A DNA stretch of 43,072 nucleotides from Peptococcaceae bacterium (GCA_900756555.1 CAAEKP010000142.1:1-43072); one strand, 5' to 3'. Counted from the stretch's first letter, positions 22,306 through 30,755 are shown. Translations and numbers: made by a program. Notes: generated from the sequence alone by a model not told the origin.

Positions 22306-23952
22306 TTATTGATTTACGTTGCAGTATAATTCATAACCGCCGCAGAGACTTTTACAGGTAAAGCCGTTCTGCATCAGAATGCGACAGCCGATGTAGCTGC
22401 GCAGACCTGCCAGGCAGGTTACGTAGACAGGCTTGGATTTGTCCAGTTTATCCAGATTACTGCGCAGAGAATCCAGCGGAATATTAATGAAGTTTGGAAT
22501 ATGGCTCTTGCCATATTCTTTGATGGTGCGCACATCCAGCAAAGTTACTTCTTCTGGGTTTAAGCCGGTGATATCGTGATAATGGAAGATATCTACTTTG
22601 CCGGTCAGGATATTCTCTGCCGCCAGACCGGCGATGTTGACAGGGTCTTTAGCGGAGGAGAAGGGCGGCGCGTAGCATAGTTCCAGATGCACTAGGTCAT
22701 ACATGGTCATACCGGCGCGGATAGCAGTGGCCAGTACATCACACCGTTTGTCTACGCCGTCTTTGCCAAAGAGCTGTGCGCCTAAGATGCGGCCGGTATC
22801 TTTGGTGAAGATAACTTTCATACTAATCTCGCAGGCGTTTGGATAATAGCCGGCGTGGGATAATGGGAACACAAACACTTTTTCATAGTCAAAACCGGCA
22901 GCTTTAGCAGCAGCCTCGGTCAAGCCAGTGCCGGCGGCAGTCTGGTCAAAGCATTTCAGGATGGCAGTGCCCTGAGTGCCTTTGTATACGCTGTCCAGCC
23001 CAGCCAGATTATCAGCCACAATGCGTCCCTGACGGTTGGCAGGCCCGGCCAGTGGAATGTGTGCTTTCAAGCCGCTGACAAAATGGGTGACTTCAATAGC
23101 ATCGCCTAATGCGTAGATATCTTCATTGCTGGTACGCAGATGCTCATCTACCTGAATGCAGCCTTTTTCCGATACAGCCAATCCGGCTTCGCGCGCCAGA
23201 TGACTTTCTGGTGCCACACCGATGGATAGAATCAACATATCAGCGCAGTGCTGCTGCCCATCGGCAGTGTACACACACACCATATTGCTCTGCTGCTCAA
23301 CTTTGGTGATGGCCTGATTGAAATGGAGATGTACACCGTGTTTTTTTAACTCTTTATGCATCAGGCAGGCCATGTCGTAGTCCAGTGTGCTGCGCAGCAC
23401 CTGATTGGAACGTTGCAACAGCGTAACATCCAGACCGACGCGGCGCAGGTTTTCAATCATCTCCAGACCAATATAGCCACCGCCAATGACAATGGCAGAT
23501 TTGCTCTGGTTGTTTGTTACATAATCTTTGATTTTATAAGTGTCCGGGATATTGCGCAGCGTGAAAATTCTGTCACTGTTTGCAGGCACATAAGCAGGGC
23601 GGATTGGTTCAGCTCCTGGTGACAGCACCAGTTTGTCGTAGGATTCTTCATAGCTTTCTCCGGTGCGCAGGTTTTTTACGGTGACAGTTTTTTTGTCAGT
23701 GTGAATGGCAACTGCCTCAGAAAATGTGCGCACTTCCACCCGAAAACGAGCATCAAAACTCTGTGGTGTCTGTAACACCAGATATTCTTTTTTGGTAATT
23801 ACATCACCAATATAATAAGGTAAGCCACAGTTGGCAAAAGAAATGTATTCGCCCCGTTCTAAAATTATAATTTCCGCCTGTTCGTCCAAACGACGCAAAC
23901 GGGCAGCTACAGAAGCGCCACCGGCTACGCCGCCGATAATTAAAGTTTTCAT
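22306..23952 (-). CDS. CoA-disulfide reductase-like FAD/NAD(P) oxidoreductase fused to a rhodanese domain
   Basis: The protein has 548 residues. An N-terminal FAD site (IIGGVAGGASVAARLRRLD), the single active-site Cys in SFANCGLPYY near residue 43, an NAD(P) site (AIVIGGGYIGLEMIENL near 155) and the second FAD motif (DIYALGDAIEV near 280) define the CoADR/NADH-oxidase group. Residues from about 460 form a rhodanese domain with active-site Cys in YVTCLAGLRSY near 520. This fusion matches CoADR-RHD/Npsr enzymes that reduce polysulfide, CoA persulfide or CoA disulfide. It is cytoplasmic. The gene is alone on its strand and diverges from the fba operon. Confidence 0.92.
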   Translation of the reverse strand: MKTLIIGGVAGGASVAARLRRLDEQAEIIILERGEYISFANCGLPYYIGDVITKKEYLVLQTPQSFDARFRVEVRTFSEAVAIHTDKKTVTVKNLRTGESYEESYDKLVLSPGAEPIRPAYVPANSDRIFTLRNIPDTYKIKDYVTNNQSKSAIVIGGGYIGLEMIENLRRVGLDVTLLQRSNQVLRSTLDYDMACLMHKELKKHGVHLHFNQAITKVEQQSNMVCVYTADGQQHCADMLILSIGVAPESHLAREAGLAVSEKGCIQVDEHLRTSNEDIYALGDAIEVTHFVSGLKAHIPLAGPANRQGRIVADNLAGLDSVYKGTQGTAILKCFDQTAAGTGLTEAAAKAAGFDYEKVFVFPLSHAGYYPNACEISMKVIFTKDTGRILGAQLFGKDGVDKRCDVLATAIRAGMTMYDLVHLELCYAPPFSSAKDPVNIAGLAAENILTGKVDIFHYHDITGLNPEEVTLLDVRTIKEYGKSHIPNFINIPLDSLRSNLDKLDKSKPVYVTCLAGLRSYIGCRILMQNGFTCKSLCGGYELYCNVNQ

Positions 23953-24078
23953 AGAAAAACCTCCACTGGGATTTATTTTTTATCGTTTACAAAAAAGATA
24001 AAGAAGATTCGTTAAAATTATTCTATCAAAATTACAGAAAAAAGCAAAGGCAAAAAGGACAAAGGAAAAAATATATGA

Positions 24079-24098
24079 TATAATACCGATAGCGGTAT
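24079..24098 (+). promoter_or_regulatory. Promoter and palindromic operator of the fba-fsa-glpX-rho operon
   Basis: TATAAT at 24,079-24,084 is immediately followed and partly overlapped by ATACCG-ATAG-CGGTAT at 24,083-24,098, a perfect 6-bp inverted repeat with a 4-base centre. A repressor bound here would cover the transcription start. The -35 region is weak. The first start codon lies 66 bases downstream. Confidence 0.6.
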
Positions 24099-24163
24099 GT
24101 TATTTGGAAGAAAAACTGCCGGATAACACACAAACGATGAAAATTTTTTAAGGAGGAACAAAG

Positions 24164-25105
24164 ATGGCATTAGTAACAACAACAGAGATGTTTAAAAAAG
24201 CGTATGAAGGCGGCTACGCGGTTGGCGCATTTAACGTAAACAATATGGAATTGATTCAGGGCATTACCGAGGCGGCAGGAGAATTGAACTCTCCGCTGAT
24301 TTTGCAGGTATCTGCCGGCGCCAGAAAATATGCGAACCATAACTATCTGGTGAAACTGGTAGAAGCTGCGCTGCTGGAACAGAGCCATATTCCAATTGCG
24401 CTGCATCTGGATCACGGCGCAGATTTTGAAATCTGCAAGGCCTGCATTGACGGTGGTTTTACTTCTGTTATGATTGACGGTTCCAAACATTCTTTTGAAG
24501 AAAATATTGCAGTTACCAAAAAAGTGGTTGAATACGCCCATTCAAAAGGCGTGGTGGTAGAAGGGGAACTGGGCCAGTTGGCTGGGATTGAGGATGATGT
24601 CAATGTCAGCAGTGAAGATGCCAAGTACACCCAGCCGGATCAGGTAGAAGAATTTGTAAGCCGCACAGGGGTAGATTCTCTGGCAATCGCGATCGGCACC
24701 AGCCACGGCGCATTCAAATTCAAACCGGGTCAGAAACCGATGCTGCGGTTCGATATTCTGGAAGAGATTGAACATCGCCTGCCAAACTTCCCAATCGTGC
24801 TGCACGGTGCGTCCAGCGTTTCGCAGGAATATGTAAAAATTATTCAGGCCAATGGTGGCAATCTGGCGGATGCGATTGGTATTCCAGAAGATATGCTGCG
24901 TCAGGCTGCTAAGAGTGCTGTGTGCAAAATCAACATTGACTCTGACCTGCGTCTGGCTATGACAGCTGGTGTGCGTGAAGTGCTGTTCAGCAAGCCGGAA
25001 GTGTTTGACCCAAGAGAATATCTGAAAGTGGGTCGTGCCAATGTAAAAGCAGTGGTAGCACATAAAATTAAAAATGTATTGGGCTCCGAAGGAAAAGCAC
25101 TGTAA
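24164..25105 (+). CDS. fba: Class II fructose-1,6-bisphosphate aldolase
   Basis: The protein has 313 residues. Zinc and catalytic motifs of the class II aldolases are present: LHLDHGADFE near residue 80, VVVEGELGQLAG near 130, AIGTSHGAFKF near 180 and VLHGASSVS near 210. It cleaves or forms fructose 1,6-bisphosphate from DHAP and glyceraldehyde 3-phosphate in glycolysis and gluconeogenesis. AAGGAGG precedes the ATG. It is the first gene of an operon with the transaldolase-like aldolase, the bisphosphatase and rho. Length agrees with tagatose/fructose-bisphosphate aldolases of Firmicutes; fructose is favoured by the company of glpX. Confidence 0.94.
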   Translation: MALVTTTEMFKKAYEGGYAVGAFNVNNMELIQGITEAAGELNSPLILQVSAGARKYANHNYLVKLVEAALLEQSHIPIALHLDHGADFEICKACIDGGFTSVMIDGSKHSFEENIAVTKKVVEYAHSKGVVVEGELGQLAGIEDDVNVSSEDAKYTQPDQVEEFVSRTGVDSLAIAIGTSHGAFKFKPGQKPMLRFDILEEIEHRLPNFPIVLHGASSVSQEYVKIIQANGGNLADAIGIPEDMLRQAAKSAVCKINIDSDLRLAMTAGVREVLFSKPEVFDPREYLKVGRANVKAVVAHKIKNVLGSEGKAL

Positions 25106-25135
25106 GAAAAATCATATAGGAAGGAACGGAAGGAT

Positions 25136-25777
25136 ATGAAATTATTTTTGGATACAGCCAATCAGGCTGAAGTGGAAGAAGCAGTAAAAATGGGCGTTAT
25201 CAGTGGCGTTACCACTAACCCATCTCTGGTAGCAAAAGAAGGCGGCGACTACATTGAGCGTGTAAAATATTTCTGTGATTTAGTGGGCGGCCCAATCAGC
25301 GTAGAAGTGCTGAGCAGCGACGCGGAAGGTATGCTGCGGGAAGCACGGGAACTGGCTGCGCTGCATGAAAATATTGTTATCAAACTGCCAATTACTGCGG
25401 AAAGTCTGGGCGTAATGAAACAGTTGAAAGCCGAAGGCATTAAAACCAACGCTACTTTGTGTTTTTCTGCAAATCAGGCTATTCTGGCTGCACGGGCAGG
25501 TGCCAGCTTTGTAAGCCCATTTGTGGGACGTTTGAACGATATCGGGCAGGAAGGTATGACACTGATTGAAGAAATCAGAGCCATTTACGATAACTACGGC
25601 TATGAAACCGAAATTATTGTGGCAAGCATCCGCAGTCCTCGTCAGGTGACAGACGCGGCTATCATTGGCGCAGATATCGCAACCATTCCGTACAAAATTT
25701 TAAAACAGATGGTTTCTCACCCACAGACCGATTTAGGTATTGCCAAGTTTGAAGCAGATTGGGCAGGCCGCAAATAA
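25136..25777 (+). CDS. fsa: Transaldolase-like fructose-6-phosphate aldolase family protein
   Basis: The protein has 213 residues, the short form of the transaldolase family. KLFLDTANQAEVEEA opens the barrel, VSGVTTNPSLVAKEG near residue 25 is the substrate-binding loop, and the Schiff-base Lys lies in IVIKLPITAESL near 83. Members act as transaldolases in the pentose phosphate pathway or as fructose-6-phosphate aldolases; sequence alone does not decide. GGAAGGA lies before the ATG and the gap to fba is 30 bases. Confidence 0.92.
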   Translation: MKLFLDTANQAEVEEAVKMGVISGVTTNPSLVAKEGGDYIERVKYFCDLVGGPISVEVLSSDAEGMLREARELAALHENIVIKLPITAESLGVMKQLKAEGIKTNATLCFSANQAILAARAGASFVSPFVGRLNDIGQEGMTLIEEIRAIYDNYGYETEIIVASIRSPRQVTDAAIIGADIATIPYKILKQMVSHPQTDLGIAKFEADWAGRK

Positions 25778-25826
25778 TTGTGCGAGTCAATTAGTATATC
25801 AAATCATACGGAGGCGTAACAAAATA

Positions 25827-26792
25827 ATGGATAGAAGTTTAGTGATGGAATTTGCCAGAGTAACAGAAGCAGCAGCAATCAACTGCGCGTACTGGATTGG
25901 TAAGGGACAGAAAAACGAAGCGGACGGCGCGGCAGTAGAAGCCATGCGCAAAATGTTTGATACCGTAGCAATCAGTGGTACTGTTGTAATCGGGGAAGGC
26001 GAAATGGACGAAGCGCCAATGCTGTACATCGGTGAAAAAGTGGGCAAAGGCGGCGTGGAAGTAGATATTGCTGTAGACCCACTGGAAGGCACCAATCTGA
26101 CTGCTAAAAATATGAACGGCGCGATTGCAGTTATGGCTATCGCCAAAAAAGGCGGTCTGCTACACGCACCAGATATGTACATGGATAAAATCGTAGTTGG
26201 ACCAAAAGCAAAAGGCGCAATTGATATTAACCTGCCACCAGAAGAAAACATGAAAAATGTAGCTAAAGCTCTGGGCAAAGATGTAAGCGAACTGAATATC
26301 GTGCTGCTGGAACGGGAACGGCATCAGTACATTGTAGATGCTGCCCGCAAACTGGGTGCGCGCTGCAAATTTATCTCCGACGGTGACGTATCTCCAGTAA
26401 TCGCTACCAGCTTTGGCACGGAAGGTATTGATATGATGATGGGCAAAGGCGGCGCTCCGGAAGGGGTTATCGCTGCAGCAGCAATCAAATGTATGGGCGG
26501 CGATATGCAGGGCCGTCTGGTACCGGAAACAGAAGAAGAAACCAGACGTGTCCATGAAATGGGTATCAATGATGTCAACAAAGTGCTCACATTGGATGAT
26601 CTGGTATCCACCGATGAAGTATGCTTCATTGCTACTGGCGTAACAAAAGGCGACATGCTCAATGGTGTGCGCTTTACGGATAAATATGCTATCACGCATA
26701 CAGTGGTAATGCGCGGTGAAACAGGCACCATCCGTTTCATTGAAGCATACCATGACTATGACCGGAAACCAGACTATATTAAACTGAAATAA
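25827..26792 (+). CDS. glpX: Class II fructose-1,6-bisphosphatase
   Basis: The protein has 321 residues. GlpX hallmarks are DRSLVMEFARVTEAAA at the start, GEGEMDEAPMLYIGE near residue 55 and VDPLEGTNLTAKN near 85 (metal-binding). GKGGAPEGVIAAAAIK lies near 210. It removes the 1-phosphate from fructose 1,6-bisphosphate in gluconeogenesis. The ATG at 25,827 is the family start, although GGAGG is 12 bases away, somewhat far; a longer frame begins inside fsa but is not conserved. Third gene in the operon. Confidence 0.95.
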   Translation: MDRSLVMEFARVTEAAAINCAYWIGKGQKNEADGAAVEAMRKMFDTVAISGTVVIGEGEMDEAPMLYIGEKVGKGGVEVDIAVDPLEGTNLTAKNMNGAIAVMAIAKKGGLLHAPDMYMDKIVVGPKAKGAIDINLPPEENMKNVAKALGKDVSELNIVLLERERHQYIVDAARKLGARCKFISDGDVSPVIATSFGTEGIDMMMGKGGAPEGVIAAAAIKCMGGDMQGRLVPETEEETRRVHEMGINDVNKVLTLDDLVSTDEVCFIATGVTKGDMLNGVRFTDKYAITHTVVMRGETGTIRFIEAYHDYDRKPDYIKLK

Positions 26793-26841
26793 GCGTCAAC
26801 GAAACAACGCAGTCTGGAATTATATTGAAGGTGGAATTTAT

Positions 26842-28107
26842 TTGCTGTACAAGCAAGAGGATTTAGAAACAAAAACAATGGTGGAGTTGTATCGAATTGC
26901 CCGGGAACAGGAAATTCCCTACTACTCCAAGCTGCGCAAGGCGGAGCTGATATTTGAGATTGTAAAAAACGCTACGCTCAAAGAGCGGGAAGGACAGCTG
27001 TGGGCCAACGGCATTCTGGATATTACATCAGAAGGCTATGGCTTTCTGCGGCCATTGGGATATCTGCCCAGCTATGATGATATCTATGTGTCTATCTCAC
27101 AGATTCGTAAATTTGATTTGCGCAGCGGTGACCGCGTGGAAGGATGGAGCCGGAAACCAAAGGAGAATGAGCGATACTTTGGTTTATTGCGGGTGGAAAA
27201 GGTCAACGGGCAGGACCCGGCAACTTCGCCGGATCGTCTGCATTTTGACGGTTTAACACCAATTTATCCGCAGGAGCGATTACAGCTGGAAACCAGCCCC
27301 ACTTCATATGCTATGCGCATGATTGATTTGGTGGCGCCACTGGGCAAAGGGCAGCGCGGTCTGATTGTAGCACCGCCCAAAGCCGGCAAAACAGAGTTAA
27401 TCAAGCAGGTAGCCAACAGCATTGCCCAGAACAACCCGGAAGTAGAGATTATTATTCTGCTTATTGATGAGCGTCCGGAAGAAGTGACCGATATTGAGCG
27501 CTCTGTAAAAGCGGAAGTGATTAGCTCAACCTTTGATGAGCCGCCGGAAAACCACGTGAAAGTGGCGGAATTAACATTGGAACGGGCAAAACGTGTAGTG
27601 GAAAGTAAGAAAGATGTTATTATTTTGCTGGACAGCATTACCCGTCTGGCTCGTGCTTACAATTTGGTGATGCCGCCCAGCGGACGACTGCTGTCTGGCG
27701 GGGTGGATCCCAGCGCATTATATAAGCCAAAACGGTTCTTTGGCGCGGCTCGCAATGTGGAAGAAGGCGGCAGTCTGACCATTTTAGCCAGTGCGTTGAT
27801 TGAAACAGGCAGCCGCATGGATGAGGTTATCTTTGAAGAATTTAAGGGCACCGGCAATATGGAACTGATTTTAGACCGCAAGCTGGCAGAGCGTCGTATT
27901 TATCCGGCGCTGGACATCAAACGTTCCGGCACGCGAAAAGAAGATCTGCTGCTCACCGAAAAAGAACTGACTACCGTGTGGCAGATGCGCAAAGCATTTA
28001 GTAATCTGGATACGGCGGAAGCCGCAGAAACATTGCTGGATGGTATGAAGCGCAGCAAAAACAATGAAGAATTATGCCGCAACTTTGGCAGAAATAATAA
28101 GAATTAA
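26842..28107 (+). CDS. rho: Transcription termination factor Rho
   Basis: The protein has 421 residues. An N-terminal helical domain (ELYRIAREQEIPYYSKLRKAE), an RNA-binding cold-shock domain with EGYGFLRPLGY near residue 65 and a RecA-type ATPase follow. The ATPase has Walker A APPKAGKTELIK near 180, LIDERPEEVTDIERSV near 210, the Q-loop region and VIILLDSITRLARAYN near 265. The Rho hexamer tracks along untranslated RNA to end transcription. The start is a TTG with AAGGTGG 7 bases before. It is the last gene of the carbon-metabolism operon and is followed by an intrinsic terminator. Confidence 0.96.
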   Translation: MLYKQEDLETKTMVELYRIAREQEIPYYSKLRKAELIFEIVKNATLKEREGQLWANGILDITSEGYGFLRPLGYLPSYDDIYVSISQIRKFDLRSGDRVEGWSRKPKENERYFGLLRVEKVNGQDPATSPDRLHFDGLTPIYPQERLQLETSPTSYAMRMIDLVAPLGKGQRGLIVAPPKAGKTELIKQVANSIAQNNPEVEIIILLIDERPEEVTDIERSVKAEVISSTFDEPPENHVKVAELTLERAKRVVESKKDVIILLDSITRLARAYNLVMPPSGRLLSGGVDPSALYKPKRFFGAARNVEEGGSLTILASALIETGSRMDEVIFEEFKGTGNMELILDRKLAERRIYPALDIKRSGTRKEDLLLTEKELTTVWQMRKAFSNLDTAEAAETLLDGMKRSKNNEELCRNFGRNNKN

Positions 28108-28113
28108 ACGCAG

Positions 28114-28146
28114 AGGCAGGAGCAAATTATTTTGTTCCTGCTTTTT
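28114..28146 (+). terminator. Intrinsic terminator after rho
   Basis: GCAGGAGCAAA pairs with TTTGTTCCTGC with one mismatch, and five T follow. It closes the fba-fsa-glpX-rho operon. Confidence 0.85.
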
Positions 28147-28175
28147 CATATAATACGACAAATTTCAAATAGTTC

Positions 28176-28204
28176 TTGCTGAAAAAATTTATCCGTGATA
28201 GAAT
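28176..28204 (+). promoter_or_regulatory. Promoter of the five-gene membrane protein array
   Basis: TTGCTG (28,176-28,181) and TAGAAT (28,199-28,204) are spaced by 17 bases. The array's first start codon is 70 bases downstream. No other good promoter is seen between the five genes. Confidence 0.65.
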
Positions 28205-28273
28205 GAAGTTGAAAGAAACATCTACCAATTTGGAGATGTGTTGCGATAAAACTGCTGGGAAGTCGGTGGTGTT

Positions 28274-28738
28274 ATGAAATGTTTGAAAGGTAAGAAAATA
28301 AACTGGATTGTGTTGGCACTATTGATATATTTAGTAGTGGTTGCAATTAGTTTTATAGTGCCTAAAGAAGTGGAGAAAATTATCTTTGATATACTGGAAA
28401 CTATTTTTATATGGTTAATGCCACTACTGGTTGGTTGGGTTGTTTACTTTAATGGAATTTTTACTGGTGAATGGACTTTTTTAGCGATTACAATTATTTG
28501 TTTTACTTCAACTGCGTTATTACGCTGGCGGCTTCTGGAGAAAGCCTGTAAGATGTTATACTATCTGCCCATTATTTATTATATGGTAGGATTGATTTAC
28601 GTATTTCCTTTTGAGGAGACCAACAGCTTTGAACGAGCTTTGGGTTATGCATTCGTTTTTTATCTTTGTACGATACCAGCTTTAGTGGGTATATTGATTG
28701 GTAAAGTTATACGGCATTGGGATGATGATAAGTTATAG
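28274..28738 (+). CDS. Array membrane protein 1 (type A)
   Basis: The protein has 154 residues and about four membrane helices. It opens MKCLKGKKINWIVLA, almost identical to the opening of the fourth array gene. The family core follows: LLRWRLLEKACKMLYYLPII and MVGLIY near residues 80-110, then IPALVGILIGKVIRHW at the end. The translation start is marked by GGTGGTGTTATG, shared with genes 2 and 4. I do not know this family. Both termini appear cytoplasmic by the positive-inside rule. It is the first of five related genes transcribed together. Confidence 0.75.
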   Translation: MKCLKGKKINWIVLALLIYLVVVAISFIVPKEVEKIIFDILETIFIWLMPLLVGWVVYFNGIFTGEWTFLAITIICFTSTALLRWRLLEKACKMLYYLPIIYYMVGLIYVFPFEETNSFERALGYAFVFYLCTIPALVGILIGKVIRHWDDDKL

Positions 28739-28766
28739 TGAAACTGCTGGAAAGGCGGGTGGCGTT

Positions 28767-29090
28767 ATGCTAGTGGAATATATTAGATGGTTTATGATAT
28801 GGCTTCTTATACCAATTATCGAAATTATCACGGCAATTGAGGATTATTTTTCAACCGTGTCTCTTCCAATATTTTTAGTGTTCTTTTTTGCCACAATGAT
28901 TGTCACTTATTTTCTTGTACACAAAAGTAAATTCTACTGGTATTGTCCATTAATAGGTTTGTTAGTAGGTTTTTCTACAGCGGGAGTAGTAGACTGGTAT
29001 ACTTTGCCGATAGCTTGTTATAGCGGTGTTGTTCCGGCACTATTAGGTATTGGCATTGGTAAGTGGTTGCGCTGGTTAAAAGTGAATTAG
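28767..29090 (+). CDS. Array membrane protein 2 (short form)
   Basis: The protein has 107 residues with three to four membrane helices. It lacks the N-terminal part of its relatives but keeps the end, VVPALLGIGIGKWLRW, and a shortened FYWYCPLIGLLVG version of the middle motif. The start region GGGTGGCGTTATG is of the type A form, while the N-terminal sequence is of neither type. It may be a copy shortened by deletion. No catalytic or metal-binding pattern is seen. Confidence 0.65.
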   Translation: MLVEYIRWFMIWLLIPIIEIITAIEDYFSTVSLPIFLVFFFATMIVTYFLVHKSKFYWYCPLIGLLVGFSTAGVVDWYTLPIACYSGVVPALLGIGIGKWLRWLKVN

Positions 29091-29127
29091 GATGATGAAT
29101 GTTGATTGAGGCACGGGAGGGATTCTT

Positions 29128-29586
29128 ATGCTTCAGAAAATGCGAAAAATCGCTATGGTTTTGCGTCGATGGTGGCCAGGGATATTGATTGTGTTTTTCT
29201 TTGGTGGCTTTCTGTATAATCAGGAGTTGACGGGACGAATTACGTTTCGTATAGTATTATTTCCTGTGATTGTTTTGGTTTATGCAGTACTTCTTTTACC
29301 ATCAATTATAATACATGGCGGAGTATATCTGTTCTGGCTTGTGGTTACTTGTTTTTTATCAGGTTTTTTGCTGTATCGTTGTGTTCCAAAAGCAGCGCAT
29401 AAGATGTTATATTACTGGCCTGTTGTTTGTTTTATGATGGGTTTTGCTTATCTGGACTTTATTGCGGAATATATAGCGTTTCTGCCACCTATGATGGCGC
29501 CGGAAGTTTTATGTTCCATTATAGTTATACCCATCGTATTAGGTTTGCTTTTTAGCAAACTGATACAGGAGTGGGAGTGGCGGTAA
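29128..29586 (+). CDS. Array membrane protein 3 (type B)
   Basis: The protein has 152 residues with about four membrane helices after a basic N-terminus (MLQKMRKIAMVLRRWWPG). The middle motif is CVPKAAHKMLYYWPVVCFMMG near residues 87-110; the C-terminal motif is a diverged IPIVLGLLFSKLIQEW. The start region CACGGGAGGGATTCTTATG is nearly identical to that of gene 5. Function is unknown. Confidence 0.7.
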   Translation: MLQKMRKIAMVLRRWWPGILIVFFFGGFLYNQELTGRITFRIVLFPVIVLVYAVLLLPSIIIHGGVYLFWLVVTCFLSGFLLYRCVPKAAHKMLYYWPVVCFMMGFAYLDFIAEYIAFLPPMMAPEVLCSIIVIPIVLGLLFSKLIQEWEWR

Positions 29587-29616
29587 GCAATTGCTTGGGG
29601 AAAGGCGGGTGGCATT

Positions 29617-30090
29617 ATGAAATGGCTGAAAGGTAAGAAAATAAACTGGATTGTGTTGGCGATATCGTTGGGTGTATTTGCTGTGTTTACTGCTTGCTTG
29701 ATTTTGCCGGAGTTATTATCTGCGGAACAGCAGGAGAATATTATGAATCAGATACTTATTGTATGTGTGTGTTTTATGGTGCTGGGGGTTGGCTGGGTCC
29801 CTTGTGTAGGATTATTGCTTGATGGTAACATTCTAGCAATGGTTACCATAGTGGTTTGTTTTGTACCAATATTTCTTTTGCGCTGGCGATTGCCGGATGG
29901 CGCACGGAAAATGCTGTACTATGTTCCACTCATCTGTTTTATGGTGGGCTGGGTTTATTGTTATCCACTTTTTAGTGTTTATTTGTTTGCAAATGAGATG
30001 TTCTATTATTGCTTACCGTTTTATCTGTGTTTGATGCCCGCACTGGTGGGACTGACGTTAGGCATGATGGTGCGACATTGGCGTAGCTGA
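29617..30090 (+). CDS. Array membrane protein 4 (type A)
   Basis: The protein has 157 residues and about four membrane helices. The opening MKWLKGKKINWIVLA copies gene 1, with LLRWRLPDGARKMLYYVPLI and MVGWVY near residues 87-115 and MPALVGLTLGMMVRHW at the end. The start region is GGGTGGCATTATG. The N-terminal identity with gene 1, compared with strong divergence of the rest, suggests a duplication followed by drift, or gene conversion at the 5' end. Confidence 0.75.
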   Translation: MKWLKGKKINWIVLAISLGVFAVFTACLILPELLSAEQQENIMNQILIVCVCFMVLGVGWVPCVGLLLDGNILAMVTIVVCFVPIFLLRWRLPDGARKMLYYVPLICFMVGWVYCYPLFSVYLFANEMFYYCLPFYLCLMPALVGLTLGMMVRHWRS

Positions 30091-30112
30091 TTAAAGCACG
30101 GGAGGGATTCTT

Positions 30113-30571
30113 ATGCTAGAGAAGTATCAGGCAATTTGGAAAAAGGTGCGCTGGCCGCTATTGGGGCTGGTGTTGGCAGCTTGGTTTGCTGGGCTTGTAA
30201 TTGAATTCGTCTTTTTTATAGAATTACCAAAACCATTGTCTCAGGTAATCGCAATGCCGATTATTTTTTTATGGATTCTCATTACTATGCCGGCGTGGAC
30301 AGTTGCTGGATGCGGGATTTTTATCGGCTTGATTGTATTGGCTTGCTTTTTGTCGGCATTTCTATCACGCAAGTTTCTGCCGTGGGAGAGCAGAGGATTC
30401 GCGTTTCTTACCCCTGTGCTTTGTTATATGGTTGGGCTTTCAAGCTGGTATCTGATCAGCAGGTGTTACACAGCATATTATACTGGCGTGATACAATGGA
30501 TTTCGATATTTTGGATTTGTTTCGTACCAGCACTGATTGGTTTGTGGGCAGGCAAGCTGATGAAACATTAA
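30113..30571 (+). CDS. Array membrane protein 5 (type B)
   Basis: The protein has 152 residues and about four membrane helices. It has a basic N-terminus (MLEKYQAIWKKVRWPL), a weak middle motif (FLSRKFLPWESRGFAFLTP, YMVG) and the C-terminal motif VPALIGLWAGKLMKH. It is the most diverged member. The start region is the same as that of gene 3. An intrinsic terminator 32 bases after the stop closes the array. A 141-codon frame overlapping its second half is judged a shadow. Confidence 0.7.
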   Translation: MLEKYQAIWKKVRWPLLGLVLAAWFAGLVIEFVFFIELPKPLSQVIAMPIIFLWILITMPAWTVAGCGIFIGLIVLACFLSAFLSRKFLPWESRGFAFLTPVLCYMVGLSSWYLISRCYTAYYTGVIQWISIFWICFVPALIGLWAGKLMKH

Positions 30572-30602
30572 TGATGAATATGAAAGTCTGTAGTAAATCT
30601 CA

Positions 30603-30644
30603 AAAGGTCTGTAGTAGTTTTGTACGCACTACAGACCTTTTTTT
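30603..30644 (+). terminator. Terminator closing the membrane protein array
   Basis: AAAGGTCTGTAGT pairs perfectly with ACTACAGACCTTT (13 bp) around a 12-base loop, and T residues follow. Confidence 0.92.
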
Positions 30645-30681
30645 GCTATTGCTAAGCGAAAGTATTATTTTTAGATTTTAC

Positions 30682-30737
30682 ATCAGATATAACTGATACA
30701 GTATTTATTTTTGAACTTTACATCAGTTATATCTGAT
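30682..30737. promoter_or_regulatory. Twin operators upstream of the DUF4143 ATPase gene
   Basis: ATCAGATATAACTGAT (30,682-30,697) and ATCAGTTATATCTGAT (30,722-30,737) are imperfect palindromes that are exact reverse complements of each other. Both are preceded by TTTAC and followed by AC. They begin 40 bases apart, about four helical turns, so dimers could bind the same face of the DNA. They lie just before the promoter at 30,756. Confidence 0.6.
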
Positions 30738-30755
30738 ACTTTGCGTATTTGTTTA

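Noticed and set aside
30271..30696. 141-codon open frame overlapping the fifth array gene
   Set aside because: It has no ribosome site, runs across the terminator at 30,603 and has the sequence character of a shadow frame; the membrane-protein frame shows the family motifs.
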